Below are positions 1-5,637 of a stretch of DNA of 7,635 nucleotides, in pieces. Every line of letters begins with the position of its first letter. Within the stretch, counting starts at the first letter, position 1. Below the pieces are notes generated by a model, which saw nothing but the letters and a program-made list of their open reading frames with translations, had not been told where the DNA came from and did not search any database. The position numbers were made by a program, and so were the translations under genes. This DNA comes from an uncultured Oscillibacter sp. (GTDB lineage: Bacteria; Bacillota; Clostridia; Oscillospirales; Oscillospiraceae): assembly GCA_946183715.1 (NCBI GenBank), contig CAMHDB010000087.1:1-7635 (forward strand). Reading direction: 5' to 3'.

Positions 1-93
1 TACGTTGTGACCATGGATGAACTGGACTTTAGCCGGAACGGAATCAAGCACCGGAACATCCGGGACTTTCTGACGCAATCGGACTGGACTTGA
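1..93 (+). CDS. C-terminal end of an unidentified protein (partial)
   Basis: An open frame enters at base 1 and runs 30 codons to a TGA at 91-93; the last residues read NIRDFLTQSDWT. Codon choice (CTG, GAC, AAC, ATC, CGG) suits a real gene in this genome. It is the only plus-strand gene I accept, and it converges on the serine recombinase with a stem-loop between the two stops. I do not recognise the family from 30 residues: the tail is charged and hydrophilic, with no membrane segment or cysteine motif. It could be a chromosomal gene beside a mobile element or a cargo gene of that element. Most of the gene lies outside the window. Confidence 0.5.
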   Translation, partial: YVVTMDELDFSRNGIKHRNIRDFLTQSDWT

Positions 94-110
94 CGCAAGA
101 AATAGCGTCA
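71..110. repeat. Direct and inverted TGACGC repeats
   Basis: TGACGCAA occurs at 71-78 and again at 91-98, a direct repeat with a 20-base period. GCGTCA, the reverse complement of TGACGC, follows at 105-110. The 91-96 and 105-110 copies could form a 6-bp stem that competes with the larger stem-loop at 101-132, because both use 105-109. The first TGACGC is inside the plus-strand reading frame and the second contains its stop codon. The role is unknown: recombinase arm sites, alternative RNA folds or chance are all possible. Confidence 0.4.
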
Positions 111-132
111 GGGCAGGCGCCCCGACGCTATT
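101..132. terminator. Probable bidirectional terminator stem-loop
   Basis: AATAGCGTC (101-109) pairs perfectly with GACGCTATT (124-132). After one A/C mismatch, GGGC (111-114) pairs with GCCC (119-122) around the loop AGGC. It lies between two convergent genes and its outer arm overlaps the recombinase TAA (131-133). The minus-direction tail is moderately T-rich (starting TATTTCTTG) and the plus-direction tail is AT-rich (TATTATATATTC), so it could end transcription both ways. The U-tracts are not ideal. Being next to a recombinase gene, a site for that enzyme is a weaker alternative. Confidence 0.6.
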
Positions 133-1651
133 ATATATTCCACTCTATCTTAGCGGAGCCGTCTTCCGAGATTATGATTCTATGTATCATAATCATAGCG
201 ACGGCTTTCTTGCGCTGGTAATCGGCGGTCTTCCATGACTTCGCCAGATTCACAACGACGCTTGTTTCATCCCCACGGCTTTTCAAATCCTCCATGCGCT
301 CATACAGAGCCAGCTTATCCTTTTTGAACTGCGCGGCTTTCTGATTCGCAAGGGCGAGCAAATCATCATTGAAGCCTCCCGACAGCATGGTACCCAAAAG
401 CTGTTGTTCCTGCTTCTCAATCGTTTTTATCTTGAGTTTCAGGTCGTTGACTTCCGCGGAATCGCTCTTTCGCGTCGCGCTCTTTAATTCGGACAGCTTC
501 GCGGAAATGCAGTCGTATACCATGTCCTCTAAGTCTTCGGCGTAGATGGAGACTTCCGGCCCCGTGCAGATTTTCTTGTGTGATTTTCCCGTGCAGTTGA
601 AATAACGCCGCATTTCTCCGCTTTTGTTGATTTTTCCCTTGACAGTAGTCATCGTATGGCCGCATTTCTCACAGACGACTTTCCCCGCCAGCCAGCTTGT
701 GGGATTGCTGTAGCTGTTCGTGATTTGTCGGTTCCTCTCCAATTTGCGCTGACATTTCAGCCAGATGCCGGAATCCACAAGGCCGGAATGCGTCAACACT
801 ACCAGTTTCATGTCGGACCAGTCAGGATTCCCCGGCCTATGCTTCGTGCGCCCGTAGAGCTGCGCCCCGCATTCCCCGGTAAACATGGAAACGTCCGTCG
901 CTATCTGTACGCCGCGCCGCTCGTAGTAGTCGTATACCTCCGAATCGGCCTTGACGTAAATGGGATTTTTCAGAAGCGTGGAGAGTTTCGCCGTCGTCCA
1001 GTGGCTTCCGTTCAACGGGTTCTTGCCCTCCGCTATCAGAATATCCAGCAGGCGCCGCAAAGATACGTTTTCCTGTGCGTATGCTTCAAAGACATAGCGC
1101 ACCTGCGCCGCCTCGGATGGTATCGGATTGAGTTTCTTTGTCTTGATGTTGTGAATCACAGCCGGGATTAGCTCAAATCCATAGGGCTGTCGGCCCCCCA
1201 TGTAGAAGCCCATCTCGCTGCGGTGGGCGTAGGCCTGCGTCACGCGGCTGATTGTGGACGTTCTCTCAAACTCGGCGAATACCATCAGGAGCTTGACTAT
1301 CATCTCCCCATAGGGGGAGGATGTGTCAAACGATTCCTGAGAGGATACGAACTCGACCTTGTATTCCTTGAACTCCTGCAAGATGTTCACGAAATCCGCA
1401 AGGGAACGGCTGATACGGTCAAGTTTGTAGACGATAACCTTCCGTACTTTCCCCTGACGCACCAGCCGAATGAGTTTCTGGAAACCGTCGCGGTTTACGT
1501 TGCCGCCGGAGAAGCCGTTGTCAACAAAGGTCATGATTGTTTCGTCCCGCTCATTGGGTCTAAGAACGGAGCGGCAGTATTCAAGCTGTGTCTCGCAACT
1601 GATGCTGTTTTCCCGTTCGACTGACTTCCGCGCATAGAGCGCTATCGCCAT
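131..1651 (-). CDS. Large serine recombinase / site-specific integrase
   Basis: A 506-residue protein with the full architecture of large serine recombinases, which integrate, excise or invert DNA through a covalent serine-DNA intermediate. The N-terminal resolvase domain (about 1-150) has YARKS, with Arg8 and the predicted nucleophile Ser10, and YKLDRISRS with Asp78, Arg79 and Arg82. The 'recombinase' domain starts near GGRQPYGFE (152-160). A zinc ribbon uses Cys327 and Cys330 (CEKC) with Cys353 and Cys362. A charged, probably coiled-coil region (about 385-460) follows, then a short C-terminal tail. Length is typical and no break is seen, so it is probably active. The frame stays open to 1747, but I chose ATG 1651: homology begins there and AGGGGAG sits 6 bases upstream. 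It overlaps the small ORF before it by 71 bases. Its GC is lower than that of the operon to the right, consistent with a mobile element. Target site and element extent cannot be read here. Confidence 0.93.
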   Translation of the reverse strand: MAIALYARKSVERENSISCETQLEYCRSVLRPNERDETIMTFVDNGFSGGNVNRDGFQKLIRLVRQGKVRKVIVYKLDRISRSLADFVNILQEFKEYKVEFVSSQESFDTSSPYGEMIVKLLMVFAEFERTSTISRVTQAYAHRSEMGFYMGGRQPYGFELIPAVIHNIKTKKLNPIPSEAAQVRYVFEAYAQENVSLRRLLDILIAEGKNPLNGSHWTTAKLSTLLKNPIYVKADSEVYDYYERRGVQIATDVSMFTGECGAQLYGRTKHRPGNPDWSDMKLVVLTHSGLVDSGIWLKCQRKLERNRQITNSYSNPTSWLAGKVVCEKCGHTMTTVKGKINKSGEMRRYFNCTGKSHKKICTGPEVSIYAEDLEDMVYDCISAKLSELKSATRKSDSAEVNDLKLKIKTIEKQEQQLLGTMLSGGFNDDLLALANQKAAQFKKDKLALYERMEDLKSRGDETSVVVNLAKSWKTADYQRKKAVAMIMIHRIIISEDGSAKIEWNI

Positions 1652-1811
1652 TGGACACTCCCCTTTCTTCCGGTATGCTGCACGCCAGCGCGGTAAACAG
1701 TTCCTCCATGAGCTGTTCACGGCTCTTTTTGTCGTCCTCCGCGACAACGACGTGTTCCACCCGATGTTTCACGTCCTTGACATCCGTATACTCGGTTCGC
1801 AGTCGCGCCAT
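1581..1811 (-). CDS. Small charged protein overlapping the recombinase start
   Basis: A 76-residue ORF begins with ATG 1811 behind a purine-rich ribosome-binding site (AAAAGGGGG, about 6 bases upstream) and ends at TGA 1581, inside the recombinase gene in another frame. Residues 1-50 are rich in Lys, Arg, Glu and Asp and look like a genuine soluble domain, with a likely helix over KKSREQLMEELFTAL (28-42). The last 24 or so residues are read out of frame within recombinase coding sequence and look compositionally arbitrary, so only the first part may be under selection. I do not recognise the family. As the first gene of the recombinase transcript it could be a directionality factor, a regulator or only a translated leader; none of these is shown by sequence. 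A frameshift that removed an earlier stop is also possible. Confidence 0.6.
   Translation of the reverse strand: MARLRTEYTDVKDVKHRVEHVVVAEDDKKSREQLMEELFTALACSIPEERGVSNGDSALCAEVSRTGKQHQLRDTA
1658..1664 (-). promoter_or_regulatory. Ribosome-binding site of the recombinase
   Basis: AGGGGAG lies 6 bases before ATG 1651 within the upstream small ORF. It supports the internal start over the in-frame ATG at 1747, and it means the recombinase is translated by its own initiation or by ribosomes passing through the overlapping ORF. Confidence 0.7.
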
Positions 1812-1857
1812 AGAAGCCCCCTTTTATACAGCCCCGGTCGTTTCCTTCCGCTACGAT

Positions 1858-1882
1858 AATATGCGTGAAATCACAGCATATT
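1858..1882. promoter_or_regulatory. 25-base dyad upstream of the recombinase operon
   Basis: AATATGC (1858-1864) is the reverse complement of GCATATT (1876-1882). Inside it, GTGA (1865-1868) mirrors TCAC (1871-1874) around a central AA, leaving one unpaired A at 1875. A second, interleaved repeat pairs GTGAAAT (1865-1871) with ATTTCAC (1880-1886). The centre is about 58 bases before the small ORF's ATG. On the minus strand it contains TATTAT (1861-1856), a possible -10 element, though I see no good -35. This fits a repressor operator over the promoter; a recombinase attachment site is the main alternative. Confidence 0.45.
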
Positions 1883-1956
1883 TCACGGGCATTTTGTTGT
1901 TGATTGGGGCCGCTCGTGACGGGGAATCGGAAGAATGTGTTCCTCTGTCCGGACTG

Positions 1957-1989
1957 TCAGGCGCGCCCCGGGAAAATTGCAACGCCTGA
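1957..1989. repeat. Inverted repeat between the recombinase region and rsmI
   Basis: TCAGGCG (1957-1963) and CGCCTGA (1983-1989) form a perfect 7-bp inverted repeat around a 19-base centre that includes CCCGGG. No T-tract follows on either strand, so it is not a convincing terminator. It lies in the composition transition between accessory DNA and the rsmI operon and could mark an old attachment site. The rest of the 1812-2027 gap holds no ORF I would accept. Confidence 0.3.
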
Positions 1990-2015
1990 TTGACTACTTT
2001 CACCGTACCGGAATC

Positions 2016-2039
2016 GGCGGAGAGTTTTCACTCTCCGCC
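2016..2039. terminator. Stem-loop enclosing the rsmI stop codon
   Basis: GGCGGAGAG (2016-2024) pairs perfectly over 9 bp with CTCTCCGCC (2031-2039) around a 6-base loop, TTTTCA. The rsmI TGA (complement of 2028-2030) is in the loop, and the inner arm encodes the protein's last residues. In the rsmI direction the stem is followed by CGATTCCGG with no T-tract; in the plus direction it is followed by TGTTTTCG. It is the likely 3' end structure of the operon, but a classic intrinsic terminator is not fully supported: it may instead protect the mRNA 3' end. Confidence 0.45.
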
Positions 2040-2873
2040 TGTTTTCGCTGTATTCGCGGCGGCGTAGAGCCGATTCTTGGAATACCCGGTACGCCCCGCG
2101 ACTTGCGCCGCCGCTTCTTTCAGACGCGTCCCGGCGTCGCGGAGCGCGAGTACCTCGGCGACCGCGTCCTCTACGGAGACTGTCGGCGCGTCGTCCGGCG
2201 CGGCGCCCTCTAGGACAAGGACGTATTCTCCGCGCGGCGGCACTGTCTCGTAGTACGCGACGGCCTCCCCCAACGTCATGCGCAAGGTCTCCTCGTGGAG
2301 TTTCGTCAACTCCCGGCACAGCGCAATCCGGCGTTGCGGCCCGAACGCCGCGCAGAAGTCCGCGAGTGTGCCGCGTAATTTGTGCGGGGCCTCGTGGAAA
2401 ATCATCGTGCGTTCCTCCGTCCGCAACGCTTCCAGCCGTTCGCGGCGGCTTTTCTTATTTACCGTAAGAAAGCCCTCGAACGCGAAACGCCCCGTGGGAA
2501 GTCCGCTGATGGCGAGCGCGTTGACCGCCGCGCAACAGCCCGGTATTGCAAGCACTGTAACCCCGGCCTCCGTACACAGGCGCACCAAATCCTCCCCGGG
2601 GTCGGAAATCGCCGGGGTTCCGGCGTCCGTGACTAGCGCGCAGGATTCGCCGGCGAGCAGTCGCTGTACGATACTCCGCCCCGCCGTGACGTGGTTGTGT
2701 TCGTGGTAACTCGTCAGCGGCTTTTGTATGCCGAAATGGTTCAGCAGTTTGATAGAAACGCGGGTGTCCTCCGCGGCGATAAAGTCCACGCCGCCGAGGG
2801 TCTCGACGGCGCGCGGGGAGAAGTCGCCAAGATTCCCGATGGGCGTGGCGACGAGGTAAAGCGTACCGGGCAT
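2028..2873 (-). CDS. rsmI: 16S rRNA (cytidine-2'-O)-methyltransferase RsmI
   Basis: A 281-residue protein of the tetrapyrrole-methylase-fold family that 2'-O-methylates C1402 of 16S rRNA at the ribosomal decoding centre, using S-adenosylmethionine. Family signatures are the N-terminal GTLYLVATPIGNLGD (3-17), AAEDTRVS (33-40), the SAM-binding segment LVTDAGTPAISDPGEDLV (80-97), AIPGCCAAVNALAISGLP (109-126) and FHEAPHKL (159-166). The C-terminal stretch, with GRTGYSKNRLYAAA (260-273), matches the small helical RsmI end domain. The start is ATG 2873: the family begins with this sequence and GGAGG lies upstream. An in-frame extension to 2963 would run into trmN6 and adds nothing family-like. It follows trmN6 by 16 bases, a pairing common in Firmicutes. 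Its stop lies in a hairpin loop. Confidence 0.96.
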   Translation of the reverse strand: MPGTLYLVATPIGNLGDFSPRAVETLGGVDFIAAEDTRVSIKLLNHFGIQKPLTSYHEHNHVTAGRSIVQRLLAGESCALVTDAGTPAISDPGEDLVRLCTEAGVTVLAIPGCCAAVNALAISGLPTGRFAFEGFLTVNKKSRRERLEALRTEERTMIFHEAPHKLRGTLADFCAAFGPQRRIALCRELTKLHEETLRMTLGEAVAYYETVPPRGEYVLVLEGAAPDDAPTVSVEDAVAEVLALRDAGTRLKEAAAQVAGRTGYSKNRLYAAANTAKTGGE

Positions 2874-2889
2874 AAAACAGGCCTCCAGT

Positions 2890-3618
2890 CTATGTACGCG
2901 TGTCGCGAAAGTAAATCGTGTCGAGTTCGGGCGTGGGGGCGCCGTCGGGGCGGCGGAGTACAAGCGGGGGCTCTATGGTAATCCCGGGCTTGCCTCCCCG
3001 GCGCCCCTCGACGAGTATCAGCGAGGGCGGCGCGTCGGCGGTCTCGTGTACGAGGCGGAGCCGCTTCGCCTCACAGCGCCCCTCCCGCAGACAGCACAGC
3101 ACATCCGCGAGGCGTTCGGGCTTGTGGACGAGGCAGAACGCCCCGCCCCAGCGTAGCAAGTACGCGGCGGCGCGCACGAGTTCCGGGAGCGTACAGGCTG
3201 ATTCGTGCCGCGCCGCGCGCCGGGCGTCCCCGGACGGCGGCGCCCCGTGTCCGTCAGGATAATACGGCGGGTTCGACACAATCAAATCAAAAGCCCCCGT
3301 CGCGAATCGTGCGGGGGCGTCGCGCAAGTCCATGCGGTGCGATTGCAGACGCCCCGAAAGTCCGTTGATTTCCGCACAGCGTTCGGCGAGCGCGACGGCC
3401 TCCGGCGACTGTTCCAGTCCGGCGACGCTCAGCGACGGTTCCCGCTGCAACAGGAGCAGTCCGAGCAGTCCGGTACCGCTCCCGAGGTCGCAGACGCGCA
3501 GGCCGCGTTTGAGGCGCGGCAGGGACGACAACACGAAACTGTCCGTACCGGGCCGGAACAGCCCGTCCTCCCACACAAAACGGTAGCCGTCCGGCCTCAA
3601 AAGTTCCCAGTGTTCCAT
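2890..3618 (-). CDS. trmN6: tRNA1(Val) (adenine(37)-N6)-methyltransferase, TrmN6/YabB-like
   Basis: A 242-residue Rossmann-fold SAM-dependent methyltransferase. Motif I is VCDLGSGTGLLGL (42-54), an acidic residue ends strand 2 (GLEQS, 67-71), and the amino-methylating motif NPPYY is at 116-120, preceded by FDLIVS. This layout, the LLRPDGYRF N-terminus (6-14) and the C-terminal ILVEGRRGGKPGITIEPPLVL (201-221) match the YabB/YfiC group, of which E. coli TrmN6 modifies A37 of tRNA1(Val). That it acts on tRNA here is inferred from the family. The start overlaps the end of the endonuclease gene by 22 bases and has no strong Shine-Dalgarno, so translation is probably coupled to the upstream gene. 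It is strongly GC-rich like rsmI and unlike the gene before it. Confidence 0.88.
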   Translation of the reverse strand: MEHWELLRPDGYRFVWEDGLFRPGTDSFVLSSLPRLKRGLRVCDLGSGTGLLGLLLLQREPSLSVAGLEQSPEAVALAERCAEINGLSGRLQSHRMDLRDAPARFATGAFDLIVSNPPYYPDGHGAPPSGDARRAARHESACTLPELVRAAAYLLRWGGAFCLVHKPERLADVLCCLREGRCEAKRLRLVHETADAPPSLILVEGRRGGKPGITIEPPLVLRRPDGAPTPELDTIYFRDTRT

Positions 3619-4703
3619 GTCTCTGACGGGTCGCCGATATTCATTTCCAGCCGGTAATAAATATCAATGTCGCGGATAATCCGGTCAATTTCTGTGTTCT
3701 TCAGCGCGTCTATCCATTCCCTGAGATTCCGGATGGTGATAACTTCCTCTACGGCGGAACGGTATCTTTTTTCAAGAATTGCCATTCCGTTCGCGCGGAC
3801 GTTGATATAATCTTCTAGTTCCTTTTGCACCTGTTCCCCGCTTTTTTCCGTTTTTACGACGAAAGTCACAGGGAAGTGCATAACTTTTTCAATGTCCAGC
3901 AGATACTTGTCATAATCGCCGCTTTCCGTGACCTGAAAGAACCGCCCCACGGGACGCATGACAAAATCAATCCCGCCGTCGTTGGCGTTGGTTCGCCCGG
4001 TGCGGTAAAGTTCCAGCCTCTCCGCGCGGACGCTCTCCGGAGTGTAGCCGAAGTAGACTGTGACACCGTGAAAGTGGCTCTTTAGAATCGCGTAGCTGAT
4101 AATTTCAAAGATACGCGCTTCCGCGTCCTCTGTCAACAGATTTTTGACAGCCTCCCGTTTCTTGGAAGCGTCCGACAGTGCGCGAATGTTTTCCAGAACG
4201 CGGAACAGCGCGTGGTCTTTGGCTTCCAGAAGTTTGATATATGTTTCGATAACGGCACAGCATACCTGACTGATATCATGGCCACGCACATACAGATAGT
4301 CAATATGCAGAAGGTATTTTCCGTTGTCCATGATAATCAAATCGTTGGAAAGGGCGGGAAAGCGGTTTCTAAACTCGCCGTTGACACGGGAATTGAGCGC
4401 GTGATTCTGTAGTTTGCTTCCGCCGTACAAGCTCCGGTAGAAACGGAACAGGCGCGTGTAGTCGTACCCGGCGAACGCTCTGTAAAGGTTCGGCTGATTG
4501 TAAAAGTCCTGTCGATAGAAATAGAGAATCGAGTACAGCGCGTAGACGTTGGCGAGACTGCGCCGGGTTTTACTGTCACCGTGAACCGCTTTCATCTTAT
4601 AGTCGAGGTACTGTAAAAGGGGGCTTTCGTCGTAAACTCTCTGAAAAGTATCCGGATACGCCTTTTCCAGAATGTCTCTGACGAATTTTTCACGGATTTG
4701 CAT
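3597..4703 (-). CDS. Probable type II restriction endonuclease
   Basis: A 368-residue protein that directly follows the DNA methyltransferase, with a 4-base gap and AGGAG ahead of its ATG. The assignment rests on this pairing, the size, the lower GC and a nuclease-like segment. That segment has a helix with Glu200 (EARIFEIISYAIL, 195-207), then GRTNANDGGIDFVM (236-249) with Asp246, and a following strand RFFQVTES (254-261). This resembles the PD-(D/E)XK spacing, in which an Asp is followed about ten residues later by (E/Q)xK, but the lysine position is Thr259, so the motif is atypical. The N-terminal half (about 1-160) is rich in Tyr, Arg and Leu and could be a helical DNA-recognition part. 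There is no signal peptide or membrane segment. I could not place it in a named restriction-enzyme family. Its site is presumably that of the partner methylase. A different DNA-processing or methylase-linked defence role remains possible. Confidence 0.75.
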   Translation of the reverse strand: MQIREKFVRDILEKAYPDTFQRVYDESPLLQYLDYKMKAVHGDSKTRRSLANVYALYSILYFYRQDFYNQPNLYRAFAGYDYTRLFRFYRSLYGGSKLQNHALNSRVNGEFRNRFPALSNDLIIMDNGKYLLHIDYLYVRGHDISQVCCAVIETYIKLLEAKDHALFRVLENIRALSDASKKREAVKNLLTEDAEARIFEIISYAILKSHFHGVTVYFGYTPESVRAERLELYRTGRTNANDGGIDFVMRPVGRFFQVTESGDYDKYLLDIEKVMHFPVTFVVKTEKSGEQVQKELEDYINVRANGMAILEKRYRSAVEEVITIRNLREWIDALKNTEIDRIIRDIDIYYRLEMNIGDPSETWNTGNF

Positions 4704-4707
4704 AATT

Positions 4708-5619
4708 TCAGCTCCTGACGTATTTGGAACGGGCTTTTGTCTTGCGGATTTTCTCTTTGAGCAACGGCTTTCCCTGATACTCTACGGCTATGCCCGTGCG
4801 CCGGATACCCGATTTGAAATACTCCTCGTTGAGTTCGATCCCCACGGCGGCGCGCCCCAAACGAACCGCGACAGCCGACGCCGTAAACGTACCGGCGAAG
4901 GGTTCGAGCACCAGTTCGCCGGGGTTCGACGAAGCAAGGATAATCCGTTCCAGCAAGGCTTCCGGTTTTTGCGCGGGATGATTTTCGTACTCCGGCATTT
5001 TATAGCGCACGCGCGGGAATGTCCAGACGTTTCCCGGTACTTTCGTCGTGTGATAGGGTTGGGGCGGGTCTTTGCGATAGTCCATCAGTTTCCGCACGGC
5101 TCCGGTTTTGGCCTCTACCAGAATGTCCGCGGCGTTGAATGTGAACGGTGCGCGGGGGCTTTTGTTCACCATCAGAATAGGTTCGTACAGGGAACCAAAC
5201 ATTTTTTTGGACTGTACGCCGGAACTGTCGTAGGCCCACACGATGCGGCACAGGACGTTGTACCGCTCCGAAAGGTAAAGGTCGAGGTAGGGCATATACT
5301 GCGTGGCGGTCATCAGGTACATCGTCCCGCTGTCTTGCAGAATCCGCATACATTCCTCAATCCAGCTCTCGCACCACGCGATATAGTCCGATACGCTCTC
5401 CCAGCGGTCGCTTTGATTCCCGAAATCTTTTCCGAGATTGTAAGGGGGGTCGGCAAAAATCAGGTTCGCGGAACCGCTCCGTATCAGGCGCAGAACCTGT
5501 AAGCAGTCCCCGCGAACAGCCATACAGCGTTCGTTATACATAGCCTCCGGGGGGAAATCGGCGGGAAACAGGATTCGGAAGTGATATGCTTCCTGTAAGG
5601 GCTTGGGGGCTTCCGGCAT
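4708..5619 (-). CDS. yhdJ: DNA adenine-N6 methyltransferase, YhdJ-like
   Basis: A 303-residue beta-class DNA methyltransferase: the catalytic motif ADPPYNLGKDFG (56-67) precedes the SAM-binding motif LEPFAGTFTASAVAVRLGR (238-256), and HPAQKPEALLERIILASSNPG (214-234) lies just before the latter. From memory the middle is nearly collinear with E. coli YhdJ (M.EcoKII, which methylates the second A of ATGCAT): RIVWAYDSSGVQSKK (125-139), YEPILM (145-150), ILVEAKTG (166-173), LMDYRKDPPQPY (178-189) and KVPGNVWTFPRVRY (193-206). The product is therefore probably N6-methyladenine at ATGCAT or a close relative; that specificity is inferred. ATG 5619 is favoured by GGAAGGAG 8 bases upstream, although M27 or M33 could also start a functional enzyme. 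It begins 18 bases after hslO and leads into the endonuclease gene, so the protective enzyme is made first. Its base composition is closer to the endonuclease gene than to hslO. Confidence 0.93.
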   Translation of the reverse strand: MPEAPKPLQEAYHFRILFPADFPPEAMYNERCMAVRGDCLQVLRLIRSGSANLIFADPPYNLGKDFGNQSDRWESVSDYIAWCESWIEECMRILQDSGTMYLMTATQYMPYLDLYLSERYNVLCRIVWAYDSSGVQSKKMFGSLYEPILMVNKSPRAPFTFNAADILVEAKTGAVRKLMDYRKDPPQPYHTTKVPGNVWTFPRVRYKMPEYENHPAQKPEALLERIILASSNPGELVLEPFAGTFTASAVAVRLGRAAVGIELNEEYFKSGIRRTGIAVEYQGKPLLKEKIRKTKARSKYVRS

Positions 5620-5627
5620 AGCGTCCG

Positions 5628-5635
5628 CTCCTTCC
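5628..5635 (-). promoter_or_regulatory. Strong ribosome-binding site of the DNA methyltransferase
   Basis: GGAAGGAG lies 8 bases before ATG 5619, in the 18-base space after the hslO stop. It sets the start of the methyltransferase and indicates strong independent initiation on a transcript shared with hslO. The gap is too short to hold a separate promoter, though one inside hslO cannot be excluded. Confidence 0.65.
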
Positions 5636-5637
5636 CG

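Noticed and set aside
656..1171. Long plus-strand ORF inside the recombinase gene
   Set aside because: It is antisense to a complete recombinase with recognisable motifs; its protein resembles no family and reflects base composition.
1652..1747. In-frame N-terminal extension of the recombinase
   Set aside because: The extra 32 residues are not family-like, and ATG 1651 has a good ribosome-binding site and starts exactly at the conserved resolvase domain.
1923..2017. GGAATCGG direct repeat (1923-1930 and 2010-2017) as attachment-site duplication
   Set aside because: Eight bases within about 90 bases of GC-rich DNA is readily chance, and the interval is too small to be an element.
2874..2963. 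In-frame extension of rsmI into trmN6
   Set aside because: RsmI proteins begin with the GTLYLVATPIGN segment after ATG 2873, which has a GGAGG upstream.
4672..5502. 276-codon plus-strand ORF opposite the DNA methyltransferase
   Set aside because: The minus strand encodes all methyltransferase motifs; the antisense frame has no recognisable domain.
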